A DNA stretch of 64,000 bases from Raineyella sp. W15-4 (GCF_033170155.1 NZ_CP137079.1:3658001-3722000); one strand, 5' to 3'. Shown: positions 27,558-37,334, counted from the first letter of the stretch. Numbers and translations are program-made. Notes: a model not told the origin generated them from the sequence alone.

Positions 27558-28250
27558 TCAGTTGGCCAGCGCCTTCTCGACCGAGGTCTCGTGCGGGCCG
27601 AGCAGCGGGACCCGGCGTGTGGTGACGTCCAGGACCATCTTCCAGTTGGCCGCGACCTCACGGACGCGGTTGGGTGGCCCGGCCGACACGGCGCTGTCGC
27701 CGACCCCGATCGCGTCGAGCCCGACTGCCCGGCAGGTCGCCACCGCCCGCGGAAGGTGGAAGTCCTGCGACACCACGGTGACCGCGTCGACCCCGAACAC
27801 CTGCTTGGCCCGGACACACGACGCGTACGTGTCGAAGCCGGCGTAGTCGGCGACCACCTTGCCGGCAGGCACGCCCCGCTGGATCAGCCAATTCCGCATC
27901 GCGTCGGGTTCGTCGTAGCCGACGGTGCTGTTGTCACCGGAGACGAGGATGACCCTGACCTTCCCGGCCCGATAGAGCTCCAGGGCCTTCTGCAGACGGC
28001 CCTCCAGGAAGCCGCCCGGCCGCCCGCTCGAGTCGGCCCAGGCGCCCATCACCAAGGCGACCGGCCGAGTGGGGGCACCGGCCACGGAATACCTCAGATG
28101 GCTGGTGGTCAGTTGCACGAACGCGGTCGGAGCGAACCCCACCGCGACCAGGGCAAGCAGGATGGCGACGACGACGATCCTGCGTCGGGTGCGGCGTCCA
28201 GGAGCAGGCGACATCCGAGCGGGGTGGGGCGGAGTGGTCACAGCAGTCAC
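27558..28250 (-). CDS. SanA/YdcF-like DUF218 membrane protein
   Basis: 230 residues. One N-terminal membrane helix (IVVVAILLALVAVGFAPTAFV) is followed by a DUF218 domain: ALVMGAWADSSGRPG, VILVSGDNSTVGYDEPDAMRNWLIQRGVP, DTYASCVRA and VSQDFHLPRAVATCRAVG. SanA proteins affect envelope barrier function, and related ElyC acts in peptidoglycan or lipid-carrier metabolism; the exact role is unknown. I chose GTG 28250 because TAGTCT lies seven bases before it. An ATG at 28286 and one at 28214 are alternatives. Confidence 0.82.
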   Translation of the reverse strand: MTAVTTPPHPARMSPAPGRRTRRRIVVVAILLALVAVGFAPTAFVQLTTSHLRYSVAGAPTRPVALVMGAWADSSGRPGGFLEGRLQKALELYRAGKVRVILVSGDNSTVGYDEPDAMRNWLIQRGVPAGKVVADYAGFDTYASCVRAKQVFGVDAVTVVSQDFHLPRAVATCRAVGLDAIGVGDSAVSAGPPNRVREVAANWKMVLDVTTRRVPLLGPHETSVEKALAN

Positions 28251-28365
28251 GTTTCGCAGACTATTGACGGCCCCGCCGACACCCATCCGGGATCGCCCGG
28301 ACTTGAGCCTGGGGCTGCCGCGCCGCTGGGCGGGACGGCTGACAGGACTGCGGGGCGGTCGGTGG

Positions 28366-29874
28366 TTACTGTCCCGCGGACACCGGGCCCGGCGGATTGA
28401 CGAAGAACCCGGCTTGTTCCAGGCTGTCGACCGCTTCGGCCCTGCCGGAGACCTCGAGTTTGCGGTAGAGAGTGCGGGTCTGGGTCTTCACCGTGTTGAT
28501 CGACACCTTCAGCCGGTCGGCGATCCCGGCGAGGGTCAGGTCGGTGGCCAGCAAAGGGGCCAGAACGACCTCCCGTTCGGTGAGCTGCGGCGGCACGAAA
28601 CCCAGCGCCTTAGGAGCGGGATAGCCAGTCCCGGGGATGCGCGCGGTGATGAGGCGGCCGAGCTCGGGCTCGTCCCTCATCAGCCGGAGGTAGAGCCTCT
28701 CGACAGCACTGACGGGTAGCCCCAGGACCGGGCTGATGCCTCCGAGGTCAGCAGCCAGATGGGCTGCTCGGGAGAACTCCGCGTCGGCAGGGTCGTGATG
28801 TCCCAGCAGCTCATAGGCCACCGCCCGGCGAAAATACACCGAGGGCAGTGTCCGTAGGTTGTGGTCGGGGCAGTTGCCGACACAGGCCTCGGTGACCTGC
28901 AGCGCCTTGCGGGGTTCCCCCAGCCTCAGGTGGACGGTCGCCAGCATCAGCTCGAAGCACACCGGGTGCTCGGGCTGCGACCGCCGGCCGGCGAGGGACC
29001 TCAACGCGGCGCCGGGATCGCCCAGATGGATGAGGGTCAAGGCCTTCATGTAGACGGCCTGGTCTCTCAAGAAGGGAGGACAGCAGTGCCGATCGGCGCC
29101 GCGGACGACCTTGTCGGCCACCACCAGCAACTCCCGATACTCCTCCCGGGCGACATGCAGCCAGATCAGACCGATCTGGGATACCGCCCGTTCCACAACG
29201 TCATCGGAGTCGCTCCACTCGAAGGAGTCGAGGGCGACCTGAATGCCCTCGGGATCGCCGCGTCGGTAGTTGATCAGCACTCGGGCGAGCACCAGTGGCC
29301 ACTTCTCGGCTCCCCAGTCGTGACCGGCACCGATGTCGTCGGCTACCGCCAGCAGGTCAGAGGCCGCCGAGAATTCCCCGTTCTCCACCAGGCTTGCGGT
29401 GAGTAGGCCCAGGGTACGGAATCGGTGGGCGTCGTTGCCGGACTCGGTGGCGTAGTCGAGGGCGATACGGGCACAGTCTGTGCTGTCGCGGCAGCGGCCG
29501 ACCGACAGGTAGGCCTCGGCCAGCACCGCGTAGCACGCCGACTGGGTCTGCGCCGGTGCCGTCACGGCGACACGTCGCAGCAACGGCATCCCCTCACGGT
29601 CGGCCAAGTCGGCGGCCGCCTGGGCCTGTCCGGACTGCACCAGGCACCAGACCAACGCCGCGACGCAGGCTGCGCGCTCCTGTGGCCGGAGCCGGCCCAG
29701 GTCACCGGACGGGGTGCCGAGAATCACATCGATCACCGAGCGCGGGACGGCCGGCTGGCCGGGCAGACCACACCGAAGCACCGCGGTGGCGGCCTCCACC
29801 ACAGACACGGCAGAACGTTCCCGAGCCCCACCCGCACCGCCCGGGACACCACTCCTGCTCGGGTGACCGCTCAC
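28366..29874 (-). CDS. TPR-containing LuxR-family regulator, copy B
   Basis: 502 residues from GTG 29874, which aligns with the start of copy A (both G-H-P-S-R-S-G). Architecture is identical: long TPR-like helical region, then LuxR/GerE helix-turn-helix (LTEREVVLAPLLATDLTLAGIADRLKVS, INTVKTQTRTLYRKL). N-terminal ~150 residues are about 80% identical to copy A by eye, and the C-terminal ~60 almost identical, while the middle has diverged, which may reflect different inputs with a shared DNA target. It lies directly downstream of the pilus operon on the same strand, with its own promoter-like TAGGGT. Confidence 0.88.
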   Translation of the reverse strand: MSGHPSRSGVPGGAGGARERSAVSVVEAATAVLRCGLPGQPAVPRSVIDVILGTPSGDLGRLRPQERAACVAALVWCLVQSGQAQAAADLADREGMPLLRRVAVTAPAQTQSACYAVLAEAYLSVGRCRDSTDCARIALDYATESGNDAHRFRTLGLLTASLVENGEFSAASDLLAVADDIGAGHDWGAEKWPLVLARVLINYRRGDPEGIQVALDSFEWSDSDDVVERAVSQIGLIWLHVAREEYRELLVVADKVVRGADRHCCPPFLRDQAVYMKALTLIHLGDPGAALRSLAGRRSQPEHPVCFELMLATVHLRLGEPRKALQVTEACVGNCPDHNLRTLPSVYFRRAVAYELLGHHDPADAEFSRAAHLAADLGGISPVLGLPVSAVERLYLRLMRDEPELGRLITARIPGTGYPAPKALGFVPPQLTEREVVLAPLLATDLTLAGIADRLKVSINTVKTQTRTLYRKLEVSGRAEAVDSLEQAGFFVNPPGPVSAGQ

Positions 29875-29935
29875 CCCACCCACCCTAACAATCCCCCACC
29901 GAACACACCCCCACCACTCCCACCATCCACGACGG
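28366..29935 (-). repeat. Inverted paralogous copy B (promoter plus TPR-LuxR gene)
   Basis: Partner of 17041-18590. The conserved promoter-proximal segment (29875 to about 29930 on the minus strand) includes GGTGGGAGTGGTG and GGATTGTTAGG. Together the copies form a ~1.5-kb inverted repeat around dnaB and the restriction island, a possible substrate for inversion or gene conversion. Confidence 0.8.
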
Positions 29936-29952
29936 ACCAGGCCCTCGGCAGT

Positions 29953-30888
29953 TCACGGCAGCGCCCGCGACGGGCCGCGCCCGGCGCGTCGGATCTCCCG
30001 GGCCACGACGAGCACGAGCAACAGCAGCACCGCCACCGCACCGCCGAGCAGCCCGTACATCCACGGCTGGAGTCTCAGCAGGGAACTGACCGGCGTGGCG
30101 GGGGCGGACGCGGCGGCAGTGAAGGGCACCCGGTGGCCGGTGACGAGCAGCCGGTGGGTGTTGACGGCGTACGGCGTGCAGGTGAACAGGGTGAGTAGAT
30201 CCTTCCCGGGGACGACCCGCAGGTCGTCGGTCTGCGTCGGCAGGACGACCTTGATGCTGTCGACCTGGTAGGCCAGTGTCTGGCCGTACACGTCGACGTA
30301 CATCAGGTCGCCGATCTTGACCTGTGTCAGATGGTCGAACAGGGTTGCGCTGGACAATCCGGTGTGGCTGGTCAGAACCGCGTGGGTGTTGTCCCCGCCG
30401 ACTGGCAGCGACGTTCCGTACAGATGCCCGGCGCCCCTCGCGAGCGTCTCCTGGCTCGTGCCGTGGTAGACGGGCAGGTCGATCTGCCCCGAGGGCACGC
30501 GGATGCGGGCCATCGCGTCGAAGGCGTCCAGCGTGTGCAGGTAGTTGGAGTACGAGCCCGAGGACGGTGCCTTGGAGACGTCCTCCAGGTACGGGTCCAG
30601 GATCGGCACGCCGCTGAGCGTCGCGTTGTACGCGTGGGCACGCTCCAGTTGCTGGGCGAGCACGTCGGGGGAAACCTCCTGCACCTGACTGTTGTAGCGA
30701 GCCGCGAACTGCTGCTGCTTGACGTTGTTGAACTGTGTCGCCACGACCGGGTACAGCAGCACAGACACGCCGGCGAGGACCAGCAGCAACGGCACCAGCA
30801 GGTTCACCGCCGCGCGATGCCGCGGCGGCTCCTCTGCGTGGCGTGGCGACGGGGTCTCCGGTCCCTCTTCGGTGATGGTGCCGGTCAT
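29953..30888 (-). CDS. srtC: Class C sortase (pilin polymerase), second copy
   Basis: 311 residues. It has N- and C-terminal membrane helices (VNLLVPLLLVLAGVSVLLYP; LLGGAVAVLLLLVLVV), a DPY lid motif (ILDPYLEDVS), catalytic His in SHTGL, catalytic Cys in TLFTC and Arg in THRLLVTGHR. The lid and the C-terminal helix define class C enzymes, which link LPXTG pilins through an isopeptide bond. The ATG overlaps the upstream sortase stop by four bases with GAGGAGG before it. It is the last gene of the adhesin-pilin-sortase-sortase operon. Confidence 0.93.
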   Translation of the reverse strand: MTGTITEEGPETPSPRHAEEPPRHRAAVNLLVPLLLVLAGVSVLLYPVVATQFNNVKQQQFAARYNSQVQEVSPDVLAQQLERAHAYNATLSGVPILDPYLEDVSKAPSSGSYSNYLHTLDAFDAMARIRVPSGQIDLPVYHGTSQETLARGAGHLYGTSLPVGGDNTHAVLTSHTGLSSATLFDHLTQVKIGDLMYVDVYGQTLAYQVDSIKVVLPTQTDDLRVVPGKDLLTLFTCTPYAVNTHRLLVTGHRVPFTAAASAPATPVSSLLRLQPWMYGLLGGAVAVLLLLVLVVAREIRRAGRGPSRALP

Positions 30889-31913
30889 GTCAGGGCCTCC
30901 TCGGGCCGGATGTCGTCCTCGGGCCGGATGTCGTCCTCGGGCCGGATGTCGTCGGATCGGGTGGCGCGGTCCGTGGCGGATGCAGCGGTGTCGGCGGATG
31001 CAGCGGTGCCAAGGTGATGGCGACGGCGGTCCGCCACGATCCACGAGATCACCACGCCGCTCAGCAGCGCCAGTCCGGCGACGGCGACGCCGAGCCGCGG
31101 GACCATCCACGCCTGGACGGTGTCGTCGAACACGACCGGGGCAGGGCTGCTCGCTTCGGTGAGGACAGCGGCCGGGTCAGGGACGCGGACGCCGCGCACC
31201 AACAGGCGACGTGTCGGCTGACCGTCCTGGTAGTCGGTGCAGGTGACGAGCGTGACCAGATCCTGCCCGGGCACGGGGGCGACGGCCGCGATGTCGGTCG
31301 GGCTGACGACGCTGATCTTGTCGACCCGGTAGGTGAGGGTGCGCCCGTAGACGTCGATGAAGAACTCCTGCCCGACCGTCACCTCGGGCAGCCGGTCCAG
31401 GAACAGCCTGGCACGCATACCCGTGTGACCGGCGAGGACGGCGTTGGTGCCGGTGCCGCCGATCGGCAGCGCCGTGCCGTACATATGGCCGATGCCACGG
31501 GCCAGCTGGTCGGGGCCCGCGTCATGCAGGATCGGCAGATCGACCTGGATCTGCGGGATCCGTAGCCGCCCCATCGTCCCGAAGTCGGCCAGTTGACGCA
31601 GGTACAGGTCGTGGTCGGCGCTGCCGGTCGTCCCGCGGGAGGTCCAGGGGTCGGCCAGTTCCTCCGGTTTGAGGGCGATGTTGTAGGCGGCTGCCCGTCG
31701 CAGCCCGTCCAGCAGCTGCGGAGCTGGCGCGGCGGAGACAGCGTCGACGTAGCGCTGCGGGATGCTGGCGGCCCGGGCGTCGTTCAGGTAGGTCTCCCCC
31801 ACCGGAAGGACCGACACCGCCACCCCGGCCAGGACCAGCACGGCGAACACGATGCGGTGCGGCCAGTCGGGCGTGTGATGGGCGCGGGTGAAGTGGGTGT
31901 GATGTCGGGGCAT
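30885..31913 (-). CDS. srtC: Class C sortase (pilin polymerase), first copy
   Basis: 342 residues from ATG 31913. It has an N-terminal membrane helix, DPW lid motif (LADPWTSRG), catalytic His in GHTGM, Cys in TLVTC, Arg in PTRRLLVRGVR and a C-terminal membrane helix. The cytosolic tail ends in three exact copies of a six-residue unit (DDIRPE) encoded by an 18-bp tandem repeat. Two class C sortases in one operon usually mean one for shaft polymerisation and one for accessory pilins. No housekeeping anchoring sortase is in the window. Confidence 0.93.
   Translation of the reverse strand: MPRHHTHFTRAHHTPDWPHRIVFAVLVLAGVAVSVLPVGETYLNDARAASIPQRYVDAVSAAPAPQLLDGLRRAAAYNIALKPEELADPWTSRGTTGSADHDLYLRQLADFGTMGRLRIPQIQVDLPILHDAGPDQLARGIGHMYGTALPIGGTGTNAVLAGHTGMRARLFLDRLPEVTVGQEFFIDVYGRTLTYRVDKISVVSPTDIAAVAPVPGQDLVTLVTCTDYQDGQPTRRLLVRGVRVPDPAAVLTEASSPAPVVFDDTVQAWMVPRLGVAVAGLALLSGVVISWIVADRRRHHLGTAASADTAASATDRATRSDDIRPEDDIRPEDDIRPEEALT
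30898..30951 (-). repeat. Three 18-bp tandem repeats in sortase tail
   Basis: The unit TCCTCGGGCCGGATGTCG occurs three times exactly (plus strand) and keeps the reading frame, giving repeated DDIRPE near the sortase C-terminus. Copy number could vary between strains. Confidence 0.85.
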
Positions 31914-31995
31914 GTGCGATCGTGTCCGACGGTGGCGGCGGGGATCCGGTCCGCCGCCACCGTCGAGTCCTACTCCTGTCCGGTGCAGATGCGGG

Positions 31996-33657
31996 TCAGG
32001 ACGCCTTGCGCTTACGCGAGGCGCGGGCGTAGTACGCGGCACCACCGCCGATCAGGGCGGCGCCGCCGATGCTGAGGGCGGCGATGCCCTGGCCGCCGGT
32101 CAGCGGCAGGCTGTTGCTGAGGTTGGACTTCTCGTTGGACACGTCCAGCAAGGTCAGTGCGAGGGTGCCGTCCGTGGTCTGCTTGACGGTGAACGCGATC
32201 GGGGTGGCGTTCAGGTTGTAGCCGGTCGGGGCCTTGGTCTCGACCAGGCAGTAGGTGAGCAGGTCGGTCTGGGTCGCGTTGTTGTAGAAGTCCGACGTCT
32301 GCAGTCCCTTGACCACGGCGACGCCGTCGGACCCGGTGACGACCGGACCGCCGATCACGTTGGCCGAGGTCACGTCGGTCGCATCGCACTTCTCGTCGTT
32401 GTTCGCATCGGCGTAGACGGTGAACTCGGCACCGGCGAGCTTGGTGGCCGTATCGCCGCCGTCGAACTTGTTGATTCTGACGTCCCCGTACTTGGTCTTG
32501 ACCTCGTTCGAGGGAGTGCCGGGCGGAGTGGTCGGCGGCGTGGTCGGCGGCGTGGTCGGAGTCGCCGGGTTGTAGCCCGGGATGGAGTTCTGGTTCCACC
32601 AGTTCTCGTTCGGGATGAACGACGCCTGGTTGGGCACGACGCCGTCGGCATCCTCGGCACCCACCGTGGTGTGCAGCACGGTCGTCACGTCGGCGGACCG
32701 GTTGGCCTCCAGCTTGGTGAGGCCGGCATCGGTGAAGACGATCGTGACGACCGGACCGCCGGCAACCGGGCTGCCGTTCCAGAGGGTCGCCCCGGTCGCC
32801 AGGTCGGGTGCGGTGTACACGGTGTAGTCGGTGCCGGCCACCAGGGCGGCGCCCCCGACGCTGAGGTCGGCACCGGTGAACGTCACCGACGGATCGAGGT
32901 CGTCATAGATCACGTACATGCCGAGCGGGTCGGTGCCGTCGGTGATCGTCGAGGTCAGCGTGAAGTCGAGCGCATGGTCGGCCTTCGCGCCGTTGGCATT
33001 GTCGGTCGTCTGGGTGCCCTTGTCGTCCACCGCCTTGGTGATGGTGTCCTGCTGGTTCTTCGGGTAGACGTAGACGTCGTACATCCAGGTGGTGTTGTTG
33101 TCAGCGGTCGTCGCCGGATTGCCGTCGGGACCGTTCGGGTTCGTCATCGGCAGGGTCACCAGGAACGGGGCGGCCATGGTGTACCCGGCCGGCGCCGACA
33201 CCTCCTCGACGTAGTACAGGCCGAGTGGCAGGCCCGACAGGTCACACTGGCCGGTGGCGTTCGTGGTGCAGGTGCCGACCTCGGCGGCCGCGCCGATTGC
33301 AGACTTGGCGCCGGCGATGTTGTTGTAGTATGCGGCCGCCTGCTGCCAGCCGCCGTTGGTCGTCAGGTCAACCCCGGGAACCTTGTAGATCTTGTAGGTG
33401 ACTCCGGCCAGCGGCGTACGGCCGGAGACGCCTCCGATCGGAGTGCCGTTGTTGGTCCCGCCGGTGGTCGCGCCGGCGTATTTCGTGATGTGCAGCGTTC
33501 CCGTGGCCTCGGGGTTGATCAGGGCGACATTGGCGGCGGGGCTGCCACCGCTGGCAGGGGTGTCGTCGGCGAGGGCCAGCGTGGGTCCGATGCACATAGT
33601 GGTGATGGCCAGGGCGGAAACAGCAGCCGCCGCGAGGCTGAACGGCCTGCGAGTCAT
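31996..33657 (-). CDS. LPXTG major pilin (SpaH/EbpB-type backbone subunit)
   Basis: 553 residues. Signal peptide MTRRPFSLAAAAVSALAITT ends near residue 30. The pilin motif WMYDVYVYPK lies at 191-200, with Lys200 the likely isopeptide donor. E-box-like segments (YYVEEVSAPAGY near 150 and YCLVETKAPTGY in the C-terminal domain) would support intramolecular isopeptide bonds. A Thr/Pro-rich hinge (PTTPP repeats) separates two domains. LPLTGG at 517-522, a hydrophobic helix and the basic tail SRKRKAS form the sorting signal. GAGGAG precedes the ATG. It is the sortase-polymerised shaft subunit, lying between the adhesin and the sortases. Confidence 0.95.
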   Translation of the reverse strand: MTRRPFSLAAAAVSALAITTMCIGPTLALADDTPASGGSPAANVALINPEATGTLHITKYAGATTGGTNNGTPIGGVSGRTPLAGVTYKIYKVPGVDLTTNGGWQQAAAYYNNIAGAKSAIGAAAEVGTCTTNATGQCDLSGLPLGLYYVEEVSAPAGYTMAAPFLVTLPMTNPNGPDGNPATTADNNTTWMYDVYVYPKNQQDTITKAVDDKGTQTTDNANGAKADHALDFTLTSTITDGTDPLGMYVIYDDLDPSVTFTGADLSVGGAALVAGTDYTVYTAPDLATGATLWNGSPVAGGPVVTIVFTDAGLTKLEANRSADVTTVLHTTVGAEDADGVVPNQASFIPNENWWNQNSIPGYNPATPTTPPTTPPTTPPGTPSNEVKTKYGDVRINKFDGGDTATKLAGAEFTVYADANNDEKCDATDVTSANVIGGPVVTGSDGVAVVKGLQTSDFYNNATQTDLLTYCLVETKAPTGYNLNATPIAFTVKQTTDGTLALTLLDVSNEKSNLSNSLPLTGGQGIAALSIGGAALIGGGAAYYARASRKRKAS

Positions 33658-33729
33658 TCTGTCACTCCTCGGGTGAGTGGGTGGGGGTTGTGAATCGGGA
33701 GGTCGCGGCCGCGAGTCCCGGGTTTCCGG

Positions 33730-36700
33730 TCAGTCGCGGGCACGCCGGGGGGCGATGCGTCGGCCGGAAGTCTGGTGGTGGGCGATGGCGCCGGCGCCGA
33801 ACAGCAGCAGGGCGACCAGGATGTTGGGCCACGGCCCTTCCCCACCTGCCTTCGGCAGCTGGGAGGCCGGCGCGTCGGAGACGACGATGGTGAAGTTGTC
33901 ACCCTGCTGGAGGGTGACCACAGCCGAGCCCGAGTCGACGAGGCTGACCCCGGCGGTGGACACGGTGAACTGGATCGGCGTAGGCAGCAGGGTGAAGCCC
34001 TCAGGCGCCTTCGTTTCGACCAGCCAGTAGGTGCCCGGAGTCAACCGGGTCGAGGTGAACGTCGAACCGCCGGCCGTGTCGGGGGTGATCCCGCCCGCGA
34101 TCGGCTGGGCTCCCGCAGCCGACGGGTCAGAGCTGTACAGCACGTAGTCGGCGCCGTTCAGCGGGCAGGTGGGCTGGCCGACGTCACACTGCAGGCCCTG
34201 CTTGACGACATGGATGGGGCCAAGCAGATCGGTGAGAGTCACGTTCGCCTCGTCGGAAGGATCCGGCAGCTGAGTCTGGCTGGTGTCCGACGGCAGCGGG
34301 GTGTGTGCGGTCGCCACATTGCGGACCGTCCCGGCCGCGTACATGCTCAGGTCGGCGATGAACTGGTACTCGTTGCTCTGTCCCGACGGCAGCGAGGCGA
34401 TGGTGTGGTTGCCCTGCGGGAAGAGCGCGTCGGTGACGGTGATGTTGCTCAAGTCACCCTGGCCGGTGTTGGTGACGACGATCTTGTAGTTGACCGATGT
34501 CACGCCGACGGAGAACGAGGGCCAGTCGACCGGGTTGGTGTCCTGCGCGTCGTGCCACTGCCCCGCCGCGTCCTGGACGTACTTCTTCAGGTCGTAGGCG
34601 TAGAAGCGCGAGACGGTCGTCGGCGCCGAGGTCCGCATCACCAGTTCGGTGTGCGAGGCCCGCCCTTGGGCGCGGTTGACGTACGTGTCGCCGCCCTTGG
34701 CGCCGTTCGTGGTGATGAAGACCTGGAAGGTGCGGGTCTCGGTCGGTGCCAGCGCTCCACCGATCACCCGGATCGCGGTGATGATCGACGGGTCGGCGGG
34801 CTTCGTCGTGGTCCAGCCCACCGTGTTGCCGGTGACAGTCCCAGCAGCGCCGTTCGACGCGTTCACGGGATCGTCGGACAGCGCGCCGGGCGCCGTCGTC
34901 GTGTAGTAGACGGTGGCGCCGTTGGCGACCACGTCGGACACGGCGTAGCTGCCGGAGAAGCTGGTCCCGCGACCGTCACCGTTGTAGGGCAGGATGTCGA
35001 TGACATCGGTGAACGTCTGGCCGGACGGATCGTCGGCCCGCAGGGACACGGTCCACGACCCCGTTCCGACGCCGTTGCCGGTCAGGTTCGGGATCAGTGC
35101 CTGGTCGGCCGACTTGCCGATCACCGTCGTTCCGGCGGTGTCCACCGTCACCGTGGCCGACGCGGGCGGGGAGCTGACCTTGCCGACCTTCGTGTTGGTG
35201 GCGATGCTGGCGACCGCACTGTTCTTCATCACCACACCGGCCGTTGTCGTGGTGTTGGTGGTGACCTGGTAGGTGAGGGTGTTCGCAGTGTTCGTCGGCA
35301 CCGTGGCGAAGGTCCAGGTCAACACCTGGTGCCCATCCGCCGCCGTCGTGATCGTCGGCGCCGGGGTCGAGGATCCGGGCACGTAGCTGAGGCCGAGAGG
35401 CAGGTTGTCGACGATCGAGTACCCGGGGACGGTCGGGCTGGTGTACGTGCCGCCGTTGGCGCTGTACGTGAGGGTGAAGGTGGCCGTGTCGCCCAGGTGG
35501 ATGACCGACTTGTCGACCGACTTGGCGAGCGCGGGCGACGCCGCGATGACCCGGAGAATGTCGCGTGACTGCGTCGTGTAGGGGTAGCGGGCGTTCGGCG
35601 TCGGAGTCTCCTGGGCGGTGTAACGACTCCAGGTGCCGTCCACCGCACGCGAGTGCCAGACCCAGATGTCCTGGCCGATGGCGACGTCGGAGTGGATCTG
35701 GACGGGCACCTTCAGCGCCACCCGGTCCAGTCGTGTCATGTCCAGCATGTTGTAGTCGACGCGCGCCGCTTTGACGGTGCTCAGATCTGCCGGCAGGGTC
35801 GTCGTCCAACCGGCCGCCGGCAGGTCACCGCAGGTGGCCACTGCATTCGGGTCGTAGCTGGCCGACGTCGGATCGAGTGCGGCAGGAGTCGTCCCCACGT
35901 AGTAGTACACCGTGTAGGGCCCCATGTCGGAGGCCGCGCCCCCGACCGGACTGACGACGGCAGGGCCGGTCGCGGTGACGTACTTGGTGTCGAGGATGGT
36001 GCACTGGCTGACCGTGTGACTGCTTCGCAGGACGACCGAGTCCGCGTACGTCGACAGCGTGGCGCCGGGGGAGGCGCGGAGCTGATCGTCCCAGGATGAG
36101 GTGCCGGTGTTACCGCGGCCCCAGATGCCGGACCAACCGGAGTTGAAGGTGATGATCTTGCTGGCCGTGTTGTTGGATCCGTCGTCGACCACGGACGCCG
36201 TGGGGTCGGCGGGCGCGGTGTAGGTGGGGGTGTTGGCCTGGACCGTCAATCCGGCCGTCGATGCGTTGGTGGCGGGGTCGATCTGGAAGAAGATCACACC
36301 ACTGGCGACCACCTTGGCATCTGCGGGCAGGGGATTGCCGGCGGAGTCCTTGATCGGGGCATTGACCACCGACCAGTTGATGCCGTTGAGGGTCAGGGTG
36401 AACTGGTTCGTCGTTCCGATACGGGCGAGTTGGCAGTCGGTCACAAAGTTGGCGGTCTGGTCGGCCGGGTGGCCACTCCCGGACCAGGGGTGACCACTGG
36501 CCGACAGGGTGCCTGTGGTGCTGAAGGAGGAGCATCCGTAGCTATCGGAGCCGGCCAGCAGAGCCGCCGCGTTGGTGGCCGTCGCCGTGATGGTGTACGT
36601 CAGCGTGTCGGGGCCGGTCAGGCTGCCGTTGCCGAGGTAGAGGCTCCAGGGGAACTCGACCTTCTGGTAGTCCGACGTGCCGGTGGCCTGGTACCAGGCG

Positions 36701-37275
36701 TCCGGTTCGCTGAGCTTGAAGTCGATATCGAGGTTCTTGACGATCGGGATCGGCGTGGTCGAGGCGGTCGCCTCGCCGAAGACGGCCGACAGGCTCACCT
36801 TCGAGTCCACCGGGCCGTTCGCCACGACCGGGATCTGCACAGCCAGGGCCGTGCCCTCTTTCTGGGCACCGAAGTTGCAGACCATCGTGGTGCCGTCGGC
36901 AGAAATGGCCGAGACCGGCGTCACCCCCGTGGTCAGGCACGCATCCGGTAACCGGCTGAACGTGCCGTTGGTGGCCGTGATGGTGGCGTAGACGTTCTGT
37001 ACCACGTTGTTCGACGGCGCGGCGGCGTCGCTGTTGAGGTTGAATCGCCACTCCGACGTCAGGACCTCCCCCTGGTGGACGCTGCTGGCGGTGCCGTCGG
37101 CCCACCTGGCCGACGCCTCGCGTACGGTTGCGGCGGATGCCGGCCGGGTACCTCCGAGAGACGCCAGCAGTGCGGCGACAACGACGAGAATCAACGCGAT
37201 GCTCAGCGGCGACCCTCCTCGGAAGCCACTCCTACTGACGACAGAGTTTCCCCTGACAACTCGACTCCACACCAC
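33730..37275 (-). CDS. Large surface adhesin / pilus tip subunit with LPKAG sorting signal
   Basis: 1181 residues from GTG 37275, preceded by GGGAG. A signal peptide (LSIALILVVVAALLASL...PASA) ends near residue 50. Several DUF11/Ig-like beta domains follow (TFTLTYSANGGTYTSPTVPGYSIVDNLPLGLSYVPGS; VVTNTGQGDLSNITVTDALFPQG). Near the C-terminus is a SpaA/Cna_B-like domain with an E-box (YWLVETKAPEGF). The sorting signal reads LPKAG at about 1140 instead of LPXTG, then a membrane helix and Arg-rich tail. It is the first gene of the pilus operon and probably the tip or minor pilin. In-frame codons to 37569 cover the regulatory boxes and are not coding. Confidence 0.9.
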   Translation of the reverse strand: MVWSRVVRGNSVVSRSGFRGGSPLSIALILVVVAALLASLGGTRPASAATVREASARWADGTASSVHQGEVLTSEWRFNLNSDAAAPSNNVVQNVYATITATNGTFSRLPDACLTTGVTPVSAISADGTTMVCNFGAQKEGTALAVQIPVVANGPVDSKVSLSAVFGEATASTTPIPIVKNLDIDFKLSEPDAWYQATGTSDYQKVEFPWSLYLGNGSLTGPDTLTYTITATATNAAALLAGSDSYGCSSFSTTGTLSASGHPWSGSGHPADQTANFVTDCQLARIGTTNQFTLTLNGINWSVVNAPIKDSAGNPLPADAKVVASGVIFFQIDPATNASTAGLTVQANTPTYTAPADPTASVVDDGSNNTASKIITFNSGWSGIWGRGNTGTSSWDDQLRASPGATLSTYADSVVLRSSHTVSQCTILDTKYVTATGPAVVSPVGGAASDMGPYTVYYYVGTTPAALDPTSASYDPNAVATCGDLPAAGWTTTLPADLSTVKAARVDYNMLDMTRLDRVALKVPVQIHSDVAIGQDIWVWHSRAVDGTWSRYTAQETPTPNARYPYTTQSRDILRVIAASPALAKSVDKSVIHLGDTATFTLTYSANGGTYTSPTVPGYSIVDNLPLGLSYVPGSSTPAPTITTAADGHQVLTWTFATVPTNTANTLTYQVTTNTTTTAGVVMKNSAVASIATNTKVGKVSSPPASATVTVDTAGTTVIGKSADQALIPNLTGNGVGTGSWTVSLRADDPSGQTFTDVIDILPYNGDGRGTSFSGSYAVSDVVANGATVYYTTTAPGALSDDPVNASNGAAGTVTGNTVGWTTTKPADPSIITAIRVIGGALAPTETRTFQVFITTNGAKGGDTYVNRAQGRASHTELVMRTSAPTTVSRFYAYDLKKYVQDAAGQWHDAQDTNPVDWPSFSVGVTSVNYKIVVTNTGQGDLSNITVTDALFPQGNHTIASLPSGQSNEYQFIADLSMYAAGTVRNVATAHTPLPSDTSQTQLPDPSDEANVTLTDLLGPIHVVKQGLQCDVGQPTCPLNGADYVLYSSDPSAAGAQPIAGGITPDTAGGSTFTSTRLTPGTYWLVETKAPEGFTLLPTPIQFTVSTAGVSLVDSGSAVVTLQQGDNFTIVVSDAPASQLPKAGGEGPWPNILVALLLFGAGAIAHHQTSGRRIAPRRARD

Positions 37276-37334
37276 ATTTCTCCCTGATCCGTCTATCGGT
37301 GCTGGCTCGTAACATCGGTCCGGCACAGGAAACG

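Noticed and set aside
17041-29935. Composite transposon bounded by the LuxR inverted copies
   Set aside because: No transposase, terminal inverted repeats or target duplications are visible; the copies are ordinary diverged genes.
30898-30951. CRISPR array
   Set aside because: The 18-bp units are contiguous with no spacers and lie inside a sortase coding sequence. No cas genes were seen.
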